From Epiperipatus broadwayi (Eukaryota; Onychophora; Udeonychophora; Euonychophora; Peripatidae), in NCBI GenBank assembly GCA_028023455.1, contig JAQFVV010000036.1, forward strand, positions 3,070,452-3,134,451: a DNA stretch of 64,000 nt. The letters run 5' to 3'. Positions 24,197 to 35,852 of this stretch are shown one piece after another (position 1 is the first letter of the stretch; each line of letters starts with the position of its first letter). Made by a program: the position numbers and the translations under genes. Under the pieces are notes generated by a model. It saw only the letters and a list, made by a program, of their open reading frames with translations, searched no databases and had not been told where the DNA came from.

Positions 24197-24817
24197 CTAA
24201 GTCTTCCCATATTCTGCCCCATCCCATTTCCACAACATAATCTTTGTCAACTCTATGGCCTTTAAATCTAAATTCCCCTTATCTTTTCGCAAATCCAGCA
24301 TAAAAACCAATAACTCACTTTCTGTATAGTCACTTTGTTCATATCTATTCTCCCATAACTTCATTATCTGTACCCTTTCTGCTTTTAAGCATTTACATTC
24401 AATCAACAGATGGCTAATATTTTCTATACCTTTCTTACACAATTTGCACACTAAATCACCCATAGTTTTCCATTTACATATATATTCTCTTGTTGCTGAA
24501 GATTCCGTTTGAGCCTTAAACAATAAACTACTTTCCTTACTATTATCATAAATTAACTCACTTCCAATATTCCGTTTATTTCTATATATATTTAAACTCT
24601 TCTTACCCTCCATACTACTTCTCCATCTCTCCAACTCCCTATTTTTTATTAATGCTTCTATTCTTTTATCCCATTCCTTACCACTATAACACTCAATAAT
24701 CCTCCTAACACAATCATCCCACCTTTTATACAAGTATACCGAAATAAATTCTTTATCCAAATCTTTTGCATATCGCATTACCTTTCTCACCCATCTTGTT
24801 ACCTGCCCTTTACTCAT
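24197..24817 (-). pseudogene. LINE ORF2 C-terminal region with CCHC-like zinc knuckle
   Basis: This 206-codon open piece begins downstream of the reverse transcriptase and ends at the natural ORF2 stop. Near residues 117-136 it carries C-K-L-C-(8)-S-H-L-L-I-E-C, the C-x2-C-x8-H-x4-C arrangement found at the C terminus of many LINE ORF2 proteins. There it helps bind RNA or target DNA. Flanking sequence is rich in Trp, Arg and Lys as expected. It is separated from the upstream piece by a stop at 24,818-24,820, so this is part of one broken ORF and not a separate gene. Confidence 0.8.
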
Positions 24818-24820
24818 AAC

Positions 24821-26556
24821 TCAATTAAACATTATTTTGGCTATTCTTTTACTATCCATAAACTGCAACCTACCAAACATTTTCATTTTACTGTTTGCAT
24901 CTCTCATATAGAAACTTGACCATCCGATTTCTCCTTGAATTGCCTCCTTTGCTGTACACATCTCTGCATCTAATGCATGTCTTCCTACTTCCCTTTGTAC
25001 TTTCTCTAAATAATCTAAAAGCCTTTTACTAACACATAATGCATCATTACCATATGTTAACCCTGCTACTGCAACTCCCTTCCATACAATTCTAGCTACA
25101 TCATATTTATTATATGAAAATACTGTTAGTTTCTTTACCAAACTCTTTATTTTCTTTGCTTCATTTACAAATTTTTTCTCCCATTCATCCAAGCAATTTT
25201 CCTGATTACATAAGATAATTGCCAAATACCTATATCTATCCACCACACTTAACTTTATATTCCCCAATAAAAAAATCTACATCCTCTCTTTCCCCAGTAT
25301 TAACCATCATTATATTTGATTTTTCTTCACTAAATTTAATCCCCATCTCTTTACCCACCCTTGCACATGTCCTCAAGATAATATCCATATCTTCTCTTCT
25401 TTCTGCACATAAAAAGATATCATCTGCAATAAAAAGACCCGACAAAATATATACTCCTTTGCCACATATTAACGGTATCTCTACCCCTCTTCCTAGTCTT
25501 TCTATTGCTTTCTCCATTTCACTCAAAAATAACAAAAACAAAATTGGTGACATAGGGCATCCTTGCCTTAATCCCACTCCATTTTTAACTTTAACTGATT
25601 CTATATTCCCTAATTGGTAAGTATAATAATTTATTTTCATATAATTTCTTAATAATATTTACTAAAGCTTCATCCATTCCCAAATTGGCTAATCTTACCC
25701 ATAATCTATTTCTATTTACTCTATCATATGCTTTCTCTATATCTATAAAACTCATATATAATGATCTACCTGAATTTCTACTCATCTCCATTAAGTTGTG
25801 TAACTACAAACAAACTATCTCCTATACGTCTATCTGACCTAAAACCTCCTTGCATTTCCCCCACTACATTATTCTCTTCCATTCATTTTATAACTCTTCC
25901 AGCTACCATATATGAGAAAACTTTATATAAAACTGATGTTACCACTATCGGTCTATAATTATTTAACTTTCTATGATCTTTACCCTTTCCTTTAAACTTA
26001 TTCTTGTATTACTCCAACTACCTGGAAAAACTGTCTTCTGTGCCATCTTATTAAAACATGATAATAACTTTGCTTTTGCTCTATGCCCTAAATTCATTAC
26101 CATCTCTGCTGCTCATCCATCTAAACCTCTCACCTTTCCACTTTTCAATCTCTTCCCTGCCTCATTCAGTTTATTTTTTGTGAACCTAATATTCCCATTA
26201 CTAATTGCTTTCATGTTTTCCATCACTAATTTCTTCACATCTAACATCTGTTCTATAACCATTACATATCTATTTAAGATTTTCTCTAGCTCACCTCTAG
26301 AGCTACATTCTATTCCCTCATCATCTATTAATACTATCTCTCTTTCCTTTACATTTCTCCTTTTAATGTAATTCCAAAATTTTTTACTCCCATCTCTTCC
26401 ACTTTTATTATAATTATCCATTTTAGCTATCTTCTTCTTTTCTAAGTACTTTCCCCATTTAGCATTAATATCATTTTTACTTTCTTTATTCTTAATAGCA
26501 CACTTATATTCTCTGCATGCATCTTTCCTCTCTTTTACACTTTTACTAACTCTCAT
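24821..26556 (-). pseudogene. LINE ORF2 reverse transcriptase, several frame breaks
   Basis: Pieces in order on the minus strand are: N-terminal part (26,113-26,556, basic, ending VRGLDG with a stop), a decayed stretch (25,800-26,110), motif A SFIDIEKAYDRVNRNRLW (25,690-25,745), motif B GLRQGCPMSPILFLL (25,540-25,590) and motif C LFIADDIFL (25,400-25,440). A thumb and linker part (24,821-25,267) has YLAIILCNQE and GLTYGNDALC. The catalytic Asp pair is kept but preceded by Ile-Ala rather than Phe-Ala. At least four frame or stop changes separate the pieces. This is the enzyme that would copy the LINE RNA at the nicked target. Confidence 0.85.
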
Positions 26557-27566
26557 TTTTTATTTTTTTTATTTTTCTGCATATTCTCAACTAAAATCCT
26601 ATTTGCCACTTTTTCTATTTTACCACACCAATCCTTATACTCATCCCCAATCAACTGCTCCATGGTTTCTTCAACTTTTATTTTTTGCTTTTCCAACTTA
26701 TTCTTATCATTTACCCTCCATCCACATCTTTCACTATTATTTCTACCTTCATTTCTATCCTCCATGACATTACTAACCATTTCTATTACAATAAAGTTAT
26801 GATCACTATTACATACTCTCTCTTCATTATCAAACACCTTAATTTTCCGTATTTTATTCATTCCCTCTTTCTCTACCAATACATAATCTATTGTGTGAAA
26901 TACATTATTCATAGACCATGTGTATTGTCCCTCATAGACATTTAACAAATTCCCAATGCTCAAATTTACTCTTTGACAAAATTCCTTCAAAAACTGACCG
27001 TTCTTATTATCTACATCACCAATTTCTTCAATATGTCCATTCATATCCCCTATAACCATTATTCTCTTCCCCTTTTCTTTAAAACTCTATATCCTTAACT
27101 ACTCCATTACAGTTTGACTATCTCCAGTGGCAATATACACTACAGCCACCATCCATTCTTGTCTACCCAACCTTATTTCAAATCACAAATGCTCTTGACA
27201 TTTAACAATATTTAAATATTTTTTCGATATAACACCTATACCACCACCCCTTTTTTCTTTTTCTTTTCTGTTTATACCCTGCCATACTACCTCTTCCAAA
27301 ATAGGTTCTTCTCTTAAATGAGTTTCCACTACTGCTAATACCTCAAGCCCTTCATTTTCAATTGCTTTATTTAATTCCAGCCACTTTTCTGGTCTCCTAC
27401 CACCTTGCATATTCAAAAACCCAATTTTAACAATTTCTTCTTTCCTAACTACTCTTTTATAAATTCTTTTGATTCCTTCTTCTCCATTGCATTTATAACA
27501 AACTTTCTTACCACTAATCTTACAAAACCATTCCCTCCCCACATTTACACTATCTAAATCAATCAT
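26553..27566 (-). pseudogene. LINE ORF2 apurinic-type endonuclease domain, broken
   Basis: The N-terminal half (27,183-27,566) begins with a C-x2-C-containing leader (KVCYKCNGEEG), then GFLNMQGGRRPEKW (Asn motif) and AVVETHLREE (catalytic Glu), then RGGGIGV. After stops near 27,180 and 27,090 the second half (26,553-27,059) starts at VIGDMNGH (catalytic Asp-x-Asn). It continues through TIDYVLVE to NSDHNFIVIEM (Ser-Asp-His motif). All hallmark catalytic residues are kept, so only the frame is lost. This domain nicks the insertion site in LINE retrotransposition. It overlaps the RT piece by a few bases in another frame. Confidence 0.88.
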
Positions 27567-27642
27567 CTTTTGCTTATTTCTTATATCCCCTCCATTCTTC
27601 TTCTTTTTGATAATATTACCATTTAAAAGCCCACCCCCCCCT

Positions 27643-28584
27643 TTAAAAGTTTCCTGAATTATATTCTTTAAATATCAGACTCCCTAAAACTTCACTTCCT
27701 TGTTTTCCTAAGTGCAAACCATCTTTACTATATAACTCCCTCTTTCCAATAAACCAATCCCATACATCCACAAACACAACATTATTTCTCTCACACAATT
27801 TTTTCACTCTCTCATTTATAGAACATGCCCTATCTAACAAATGCCTCTTATCAAATCTTGGTAATAGTCCCACTATTCCTACTCTTCCTATAATCTCTTT
27901 CAAATTCCTAATCAATTCTACATATTCATCCATTACTTTCTCTGATGGCTCTAATAAATTATTAGTCCCTACAATTACATATACATCTCTACTACCTTGC
28001 TTTCTTACTTTATCTGTCACATCCCAAATTTTTGCTCCAGGCAAACATACTCTAACATACCTGCTTCTATTTTCTCTTGCAATTATATCCCCACATTCTC
28101 TTATTAGTGAATCTCTTACCAATACTGTCTCATAGTCTATTTTCTCTACTCCATCTGTAACCTTTTCTACCACCTTCTGGATCTCCTTATCCATTTCTTC
28201 CTTATCATTTCTACTCAATAATTCCATTATCTCCTCACACTTCATCTCTAACAATTTTAATTTTACTTCTACATCCTTCACTTCTTCCTCTATGTTATTT
28301 ATTCTCTGGCTAACCATCTCAATTGCATTACTACTTCCTCCACCTATATTTCCTGACACTCCACTAAAACCATACTCTGACCTATATTCCTTAACTACAT
28401 TTTGCTCCCTCTTTTCTAACTTTCTCTCTAGACTACCTACACTTAAAAACCACTTTCTCACCTCTTTAATCACATTTTAATCACATTTACACACTGATTA
28501 CATATCCAGAAACCTGTTACATCCTTTCTATTCTTATTTAAACATTTCAAATGATTACACCTCAGCACATACTGTACACTCTAA
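27643..28584 (-). pseudogene. LINE ORF1: PHD-like finger plus SGNH/GDSL esterase
   Basis: The 276-codon piece (27,643-28,473) has a coiled-coil-like acidic segment (residues about 53-110) followed by an SGNH hydrolase. It shows VLVRDSLIRE (Ser122), LPGA (Gly146), VGTNNLL (Asn172) and DGLHL (Asp251, His254). Block I has Arg before Asp-Ser, where the family usually has Gly. Upstream, 28,491-28,584 encodes a zinc-finger relic, CTVC then CNHLKC then GFWICNQC, resembling the second half of a PHD finger. One frame break lies inside the finger. Another is an exact 11-bp tandem duplication (28,466-28,476 and 28,477-28,487) between finger and esterase. The esterase role in CR1-type LINEs is unproven; membrane or lipid interaction has been suggested. 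Confidence 0.82.
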
Positions 28585-28689
28585 TTGCTCGTCTAACTCC
28601 TTTCTGTCAATCGTATATACATTGTGCCATACAAATGCAATCCATATTCTTATTTTTCCAGTCACCTATTCTATATTTGACTTTATAAT

Positions 28690-29104
28690 ATCTCTCCTAT
28701 TCTTCAAACACCCTTATACAGAAAAATAAAAAAAACTTTTTTACTTTTTCCCAAACTTGATCAAACTATAGCCACGTGTAACGTTGCCTATTATCTCAAA
28801 TGTCTATTTTAAAATTTAAAAAACCTTCAGTAACAAACTTAACTAAAACGAATTAAACTTAGATCCAACTTTTTTATAAATATTTCTCCTATTCTTCAAA
28901 CACCCTTATAAAGAAAAATAAAAACTTTTTTTTTACTTTTTCCCAAACCTGATCAAAACTATACCCATGTGTCTTGTAACGTTAGGCCTCCCAAACAAGT
29001 GTTGCCTTTTTTCTCAAAACAAATACCTATTTTAAATTTCAAAAAACCTTCAGTAACAAACTTAACTAAATCAAATTAAACTTACATACAACTTTTTTAT
29101 AAAT
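28690..29104 (-). repeat. Tandem repeat in the LINE 5' UTR (about 192-222-bp units)
   Basis: A unit starting 'ctcctattcttcaaacaccc' at 28,690 recurs at 28,882 and runs to about 29,104. The second copy has an extra block of about 30 bp. Tandem 5' monomers act as promoters in several LINE families. A promoter role here is inference. Confidence 0.85.
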
Positions 29105-29797
29105 ATCCTTACGTTATCACACATTCAACAAGAACAAATTCTAACTCTAAAATGGCGAACGAAAATCTTTCAAACAGTTAAACACAAAAATTTTCAATCT
29201 TTCAAATAACTCACTCTCTCGATCACAATTTATACTTCCATTCACAATAATTATTTTTTATAATTGCTGCTCTCAAAAGATCAATCTCGCATGTAAAGAA
29301 AAATAGAATTAAATTTTTTTTTAAAATATCAAAATTCAACTTAGCTCCATTTGCTTCTAACGCCAGTCTTATGCTGTGTTATCATTAGAAAGATTATTTT
29401 CAGTTTATAAAATCTTCATTTTTTATTTTAAAAATCTAAAAGATTATTTATTTCTGTTATATATAACAAAATATACGTTTTAAATGTTTAATTTTCTTTA
29501 ATATTTATTGCAATATTTTTATATGTAAGTATAAATCTATTTATTATTATTTACTCATTAGTATAAATAGGTTATTTACAAAGAAGTTAAAATTCTAAAT
29601 ACAGCTTCAGGCCATATTCACGTTAGCTGCTAATATAACGTTATATTTTTGAAAAAAAGAAAGTATTTCAAGTGAAAATAAGTTATTAATAATTTAAATT
29701 TCTTGATATCTAATAAATATAGTGAAATATAAAAAATATTAAGAAGAAACATGAATCGCATACATTAAAATAATCCACATAATAAGACCCAGGTATA

Positions 29798-30157
29798 CAT
29801 TAAATTATATACAACTTTATACTTCATTTTAAATAACTGTATTTCATTTCTTATAAATAATTAAACTCTAAATAATTTACTTTAAATCCATTACATATAT
29901 ATTATGTTATACATTAGACAAGAATAAAAACAAAAAACAAAAAAAAAATTATATACATAGTTATCAATAATTTCATACTACACAACCAATTTACATAACT
30001 ATGTAAACTATCTTCACATATATATTCATCTTTTATAAATAAATAAAGTCTCTACAAGATCTACCCTAAATTATATACTTCAAATTTTTTTTTTTTTTTT
30101 TTATTCTTGTATAGTATATCATATAATATGGTCATATTAATATTTTCACAGGTTGCA
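29798..30157. other. AT-rich sequence, nothing recognised
   Basis: Contains a T run at 30,087-30,103. Nothing else is supported. Confidence 0.5.
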
Positions 30158-31142
30158 GATATAAAAAACATATTTTGTGGATTCACCAGTGTAAACTTTT
30201 AATTTAAAAAACTCCACTGTTTTGACTTGATCACAAAAACCCTCAACTGGGAAATGAAAACTGTATAATTGTAGAGGCCCTATAAACAATGTTAATAAAA
30301 ATAGTTGTACAGTCATTGGAAACCACAGCTAAAAATAGGTGTATAAAATTGAAAAAAAAATGAAAAATTAATAATAAATACAAATTCAGAGAAATTTCAA
30401 GCTAAAAATAAAAAGAAGAATCAACTAATAGGATTTGTATGTCTTATATAAAAAGAACAACAGATATGTATCCCAAAACTCTACAGCATAAAGACAGCTT
30501 ATGCTCGTTATCAAAAAATTAGTAATTTTCTAAGCAAGCCTAAAGATTCAATCCCTCTTGAGGCTCAAGTAGTTTATGAAATTTTATATGGTGTTTGTGA
30601 GTCTTATTATGTAGGTATGAGCATAGCATCAGTACTAGAAGAGATGAACATGCTAATGCAGTGAAACAACGTTCATCATCAACAGCACTCTCGATCCATG
30701 TTATAGATTCAGATCACAATATTGATTTTTCTAAGACCAGTATCCTACACAGATGTAAAAATCTACACCAATGTAAGATCAGAGAAACTATTGAGATACT
30801 AAAAAGACCAAATTGTGTCAACAAATGTGATGACACATGTAAACTTCCTTCTATTAGAAAAAAAAAAAAACATTTTTTTTAATTTCTCTGAATTTTTATT
30901 TATTATTAATTTTTCAGTTTTTTTTTTCAATTTTATACTGTTATTTTTAATTGTGGAGTTTCTAGTGGGTCTACAAATATTGTTATTATCACTGTTTACA
31001 GTGCCTCTACAATTATATAGTTTTCATTTCCCAGTTGAGAACTTGAGTGCTCAAGTAGAAACATTAGATTTTTAAATTAAAAGCTTACACAAACGAACTC
31101 GCGAAATGTTTTTTATATAATATAATATAATATATAAATATA
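30158..31142 (+). mobile_element. Third Penelope-like remnant with inverted ends
   Basis: A central GIY-YIG relic is followed by a 3' region (about 31,000-31,115) whose reverse complement appears upstream at 30,158-30,290 ('ctacaattatacagttttcatttcccagttga' type block on both sides). PLE copies often carry an inverted partial copy at the 5' side. The right end runs into a TATAA-rich tract (31,119-31,142). The 3' block has a strong hairpin (ACTTGAG/CTCAAGT) followed by AGAAAC, possibly a ruined hammerhead. Confidence 0.65.
30500..30882 (+). pseudogene. PLE GIY-YIG endonuclease relic
   Basis: Around 30,560-30,620 the plus strand encodes VVYEILYGVCESYYVG, the GIY-YIG core with its usual spacing. 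After a frame change come RRDEHANAV and the open piece 30,661-30,882. That piece has the conserved downstream block HVIDSDHNIDFSKTSIL, then RETIEILKRPN, where the first Glu matches the nuclease's catalytic glutamate. The ORF ends in an A-rich run. No reverse transcriptase precedes it, so this is a truncated copy. The domain sequence is close to, but not the same as, that at 9.9-10.3 kb. Confidence 0.75.
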
Positions 31143-31234
31143 ATGGATTATGAGTAAATTATCTGGAGTTTAATTATATATAAGAAATGAGATATAGTTA
31201 TTTAAAAATATAAAGTTGTATATAATTTAATGTA

Positions 31235-32216
31235 TACACCTGGGTCTCATTTTACATGATAGATAGGTTCCTCAGAAAACATGTGCAAATGAAATCGCAC
31301 AAAAATATACGTAACTTACCTTGAAAAAAGGGAGATACATACTGTGACTTTTCAAAGATCACATAAAAGCAAAGCACCAATGTAAAATTACTTTAAAATT
31401 CGTGCAAAAAAAAATAAGGAAATAAAATATGACTAATAAAAAATTTCAAATTTGAAAAAAATTGATATAAGACAAACTTTTTTTAACTATAATATTTAAT
31501 TTTATTCAAAACAATATGTATTTTTATGCATAATTTACAGTACAGTAATTTACATTTTTTATACACATTTTAATTATTATCACTATTTTCTGATAAACAG
31601 GTTCGTTTGCAAACTGGTAAAAAATCAGATTCTTCACAAGAGGAAATACAACTAGCGCCAACTTCACTCTCATGTTGTGTTAATGGTTTTCTAGTGACAA
31701 CGTAATTAGTAATTAATCTTTGTAATTTTTAAATTGTTAATTACAATTAAAAATCAGATTTTAATTTTTAGTTGTCAAATTTAATTGTGCCCACTGCTAT
31801 TACTCACCTTTTAAAAATAAACTTGTGGACACTAAATGATTAATAATTGATTACGTTCTTTTTTAAAAAGCAAAACAGAATGTGATTTAAAATGCAAAAT
31901 TAACACGCACAATGTTTGAACAAATTTACATTATAATCTTGTAAAATTTAATGTGTGTATACATAAAATTTAGAAATCATGATTTTAATTTCATTATTGC
32001 ATAAAATCTTACTATTATAAAGCACTGAAAATATTGAAATTACTAAGATGAAAGTCGAATTCCAATAATGTGCTATTACTTTCAATATGATATAAGTGTG
32101 CAAAATTTATTATTTAAGGTAATAGCGCATTATCGGAGTTCGACTTCCGAAGAAACATGAATCGCGTAACTCAAAATCGCGTTAAATAAATCCGCGTAAA
32201 ACGAGACCCAGGTGTA
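31235..32216. mobile_element. Pogo/Tigger-like non-autonomous DNA transposon, unsplit copy
   Basis: The ends CACCTGGGTCTC (31,237) and GAGACCCAGGTG (to 32,214) are perfect inverted repeats flanked by TA on both sides. Length is 978 bp and no transposase frame remains. An inner palindrome lies at about 32,050-32,148 ('gtcgaattccaataatg' against 'cattatcggagttcgac'). It supplies the uninterrupted reference for the copy split by the LINE. Confidence 0.85.
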
Positions 32217-34113
32217 TATGTATATATTTGGTTAATTGTGGTTAAAGTAGATTTTGTTCATTTATATCAAGGATGGCCAACTTTTGTGTTCATAAGATCT
32301 ACTTTTTATTTTTCATACTTTTTATTTTTAAAATGAGTTGCAATCGACTTGTTGTCATAGACATAGTCTAAATGGAGGGAGGTGTGAAAGACAAACTATT
32401 TTTATATATCTACCTAGTAAAAAATAACAATTATTTAATGGGCCAAAAAACTTATGTCCGGGGGAATTAAAGCAACATGAGTAATTAATTATTAACAATA
32501 TTTATTCATTCAAATTAGCTACATTAAATCAAGATTTAAAATATTATTTTCAATAATGATATGGCTTAGTGGACTTCACCTATCTAGAATTGAAAAAAAA
32601 TTAGAACAATAACAAAAAAAACTTGAAAATCCTGATTTAATTTGTTTCACTCGTTATCTGACAGCTCTTACCAGATTGGCCTCACAATCGACCAAAAATG
32701 GCTTTGCGATCGACCGGTGGATCATGATCAATTTGTTATGACATCCCTGATTTATAAAATTAAAAAAGGTTTATATATGTGTAAACAGTTTATATGATTA
32801 TATAAAATGGTTACAAAATATCAACATTAGAGAAAATATTGGTAAATGTATTAGTCATGTGATTTATTGGGAAATTATATTTTAAAAAAGTCCTAATATT
32901 GGACGAAAACTGGTTCAATAAAATATTTAGTAATTTTCATTTAGTTGTTTAATTTCAATTAAATTGAAATAATGTTTAATACTTTGAAAACAACAATATA
33001 GACAATTTTATTTATTAATATGTTTGTCCATTATTAAGAAATATATCAGCAATAAATATTAGACCTCATGGCTCTTAGCATTTAATGTGAATTCACAATA
33101 ATAGTGAATGCAATATATAGAAGCATGCATAATTGTTTGTTACCACCTATTAGATATATTACATCTCCTGTTTTCTCATCAGTCACTAAAAAAATTAAAG
33201 ACAAACAATTCATGTATGTAAGTTTATTATAGACCTATGTCTTTATATTAATTCAGATTTTTTTTTCTAGGATAAAATGAAAATTATTCAATAAACAGTT
33301 ATATATATATATATATATACAGATAAATTAATGACTATTAATTTAAATATAATGATAATAAAGGCATATATTTGCATAACAATGTAAATATAAAATGATT
33401 AGTCAGACTATAAGTTGTTGCCAATAAATCAGTCACACTGTGTGCAATTTACATTTACATTCTTCTATGAAATATGATTTACTTTTTTCATATTAGCACA
33501 ATAATATTTAAAATTGAATTACAAATTTAACCAAAAGCTCTAAATCACATTTAAAATGATCATATGAGAAGTAAAACAGAGCAAACAAAATATTCATGAT
33601 GTTTTTATTGCATGTTTAGTTCAACTTGCATTTGTTTTTGTTTAGCTTTTGAGATATTTGCTCTCTTCCAAAATTATAGATTCTTTATTCATGAAAGTAT
33701 GCCAACTTAAAATACATGTTATTTTAGTGACTTATGATTATAATGTCAATTTGGAGAAGTGTTATATAATACAATCATCAAAGATAACTCAATTATTATT
33801 AATAAAAAATGTTTCATAAATTTATGAGATTTGTTATTTAACAATTATATGACTTAATGTGTATTTTCAACAGCTTCTGAGGCAGCCTGATGATGTTATT
33901 ATTAATTTTGGCATTTCCTCAACATTTTGAAATTATCTAAAATGTATATTTGCCAATTTTCATTTATTTAGATGCAGGAATGTGAACAAAAATTATTAGT
34001 TTAAAATATATAAGAATTTTATAATCATATGGATATTATACAAATATCATGCAAATTTCCAAATTCAAAAGAGCCAAAAATATCACTGATTGATGGTATC
34101 ATAATACAAAGAA
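32217..34113. other. AT-rich sequence, nothing recognised
   Basis: A more mixed block at 32,390-32,740 ('ctgacagctcttaccagattgg', 'gcgatcgaccggtgg') has scattered CpGs but no recognisable product. An (AT)n tract lies at 33,299-33,320. Confidence 0.45.
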
Positions 34114-34330
34114 TATATATATATATGTAAAATAAATAAAATGTCCGTTAATTAAAAAACAAAATTGTAATTATAATTGAAATAATAAATTTAACGGTTT
34201 ACAAACTATTACAAACAATCCTTAAATCCGCAGAAGTCCTTTCGGTTAATTTCTTAAACCAGCCTCAACTGCCATTAAATTTAAAAAAAAGTGGAGGCAA
34301 ACGTCATCAATTCAAATCTCACGAATCTAT
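34114..34330 (-). mobile_element. 3' UTR fragment of the second PLE family
   Basis: On the minus strand this matches the region just after the ORF of the 17.7-19.4 kb PLEs ('gattcrtgagatttgarttgatga' onward) through to the same 3' end. It also ends at an (AT)n tract (34,113-34,126). Upstream of 34,330 the match stops. The plus-strand open frame 34,291-34,533 overlaps it and is not recognised. Confidence 0.7.
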
Positions 34331-34639
34331 TAACATATGAAAATAATAAAAATAATCAAGAGAGAATAGTATTCTATTTAGTACTATATAGATTTTTGAC
34401 ATGTGTCAATTTATCAATGACACGAATATTTGAAAATTATATATACAATGCAAGACATAAAAAAATATTATTAAATACAAAAAATATACTTATTACAGAA
34501 TTAATGAAAAGTATTAAGTTTGAAAGGCAATAGTTAGAATGTTGCAAATTAATGGTATTTTTAAAAATTAGTATTAAAAATTAAAAATAAAATTTTTAGC
34601 CTATTTCTTATTTTTTCTTGCAAAAAAAAATTTGATCTT

Positions 34640-34760
34640 GATATAAAATGCAATAGAGTTATATATGAGAGATAATGCCCTGGGCCAACTGATGAGTGCT
34701 GGTTCTGCATGAAATGCATCTTGGGGAACATTTGTCTTTTATGGTATCTGTATTTATATG
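34640..34760 (+). repeat. Family D hammerhead repeat fragment
   Basis: The block around 34,670-34,735 matches family D at 47.8, 56.6, 57.0, 57.3 and 58.1 kb ('gccaactgatgagtgctggttc' type core). This is the only family D copy in the window with an intact ribozyme. Outer boundaries are uncertain. Confidence 0.6.
34685..34724 (+). ncRNA. Type I hammerhead ribozyme, family D
   Basis: CCAA (34,685-34,688) pairs with UUGG (34,721-34,724) as stem I. CUGAUGA is at 34,689-34,695. Stem II is GUGC-(7)-GCAU. GAAAU is at 34,711-34,715 and the cleavage triplet AUC ends at 34,720. Stem III is only two pairs. The core is complete; the triplet AUC is a permitted, slower NUH type. Confidence 0.82.
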
Positions 34761-34764
34761 AATT

Positions 34765-35850
34765 TAAAAAGAATTGGGAAGTATAAAGGTTCTTTAATAT
34801 ATCTATAAAGACATTACACATGGGAAAGAGAAAGATCAATAACTCCATGTTTGTATGTTTAAAAAATTAATCTTTAACTGAGGTTTAAAGTTTATATCTG
34901 GGCTAGAGATAATCTCTAGCTTAGAAAATGATTAATAATAATCATTATTGTATTTATCTGAGGTGGATGTGTCAAAGTTGTGAGTGGAGTGAGTTTGACA
35001 ATAGTAAATAAAAATGTAACAAAATGTAATATCTAAGTAATATTAAATTTCTATGTTAAAACATATTTCTTATCCAGATAGAAGGAAGTTATTTCCAACA
35101 AGCACATTGTAAAAAAAACATGTTGACATGAGCTGTGCTCTCATGCACCTAATCATCTCCACTTTCGATCTTTTTTCAAAGAATATAATTTTTGGTGAAT
35201 GACCATAGCAGATAAATAGTTGCAATGTAAATTTTAAGAAAATTAAAACTTCCATCTTTTACAATTTTTTTATTTTTTTTATTTACTATTTTCTCTTTGG
35301 ATAATACATAAATGAATCAGTATATTTGGGAGGAAGTAGACGTAGAAACCCACTGTGTGAATGCAAATATATGTATTAAACTAGTAGCTCTACATATATA
35401 CACAATAATCTTTTGAATTTGTCATTTTCCACTGAAACTGACTGAAAATGTTATATTTAATCAGGTTAAAAATTAACTGGTAATAATAAAAAACTTAAAT
35501 TTATTCTTGTCATTTTGATTGTAAATAAAAAGCAGAAGAATTTTTTTTTTATTATTTAAAGTCAAAATTAATTTAGAGATTGTTTACATATTACTTATTT
35601 TTCTTTTTATTTGACATATTCTTATGAATATTTAATTAAAGTATATCATTAATTTATATGTTTGTATAAAAGTATAAAGTAACAATTTGTAAATAAATTT
35701 GTGTTAGGGTTATTAAAATGAATACACATAAATATATAGTGCAGAGCTCTAGACTGATCTGTATTATGTACAAATTTTATTTTTATTTTTTAGATTTCCA
35801 ATATGGATATGATTATGAGGCAGAGAACCTCCCTAAGTCATAACTATTAT
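34765..35850. other. AT-rich sequence, nothing recognised
   Basis: No coding or repeat structure is supported. The minus-strand open frames here show no family signature. Confidence 0.5.
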
Positions 35851-35852
35851 TG

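Larger units (their letters stand above)
23995..29330 (-). mobile_element. Near-full-length LINE (CR1-like) inserted in a DNA transposon
   Basis: The order on the minus strand is tandem-repeat 5' UTR (28,690-29,104), ORF1 with PHD-like finger plus SGNH esterase, then ORF2 with apurinic-type endonuclease, reverse transcriptase and a C-terminal zinc knuckle. It ends in a 3' UTR with an (ATCAC)n-type tail. PHD plus esterase ORF1 proteins are known from CR1-group LINEs, so that group is the best inference; the ORF2 clade needs a phylogeny. ORF1 has two breaks and ORF2 about six, so it is dead, but its full length and regular layout suggest moderate age. The insertion point is 'aaaatcagattc' of the host transposon at 23,994. 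Confidence 0.85.
23681..29795. mobile_element. Pogo/Tigger-like DNA transposon, split by a LINE
   Basis: The left end CACCTGGGTCTCG starts at 23,681 and the right end (reverse complement, one end base mutated) stops at 29,795. Both are flanked by TA (23,679-23,680 and 29,796-29,797), the duplication made by Tc1/mariner/pogo elements. Internal sequence 23,681-23,994 aligns with the left part of the unsplit copy at 31,237-32,214. Similarity resumes near 29,330. The terminal repeat resembles Tigger ends ('ACCTCGTTTTA' type), which is inference from memory of that family. No transposase is encoded, so it is non-autonomous. Confidence 0.8.

Noticed and set aside
25219-26945. Plus-strand open frames opposite the LINE
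   Set aside because: Shadows of ORF2 on the minus strand; the residue pattern (Ser/Thr/Leu/Pro rich) is that of antisense coding sequence.
33880-33925. CTGATGATG sequence resembling a hammerhead start
   Set aside because: No GAAAC with a pairing stem II follows within the required distance.
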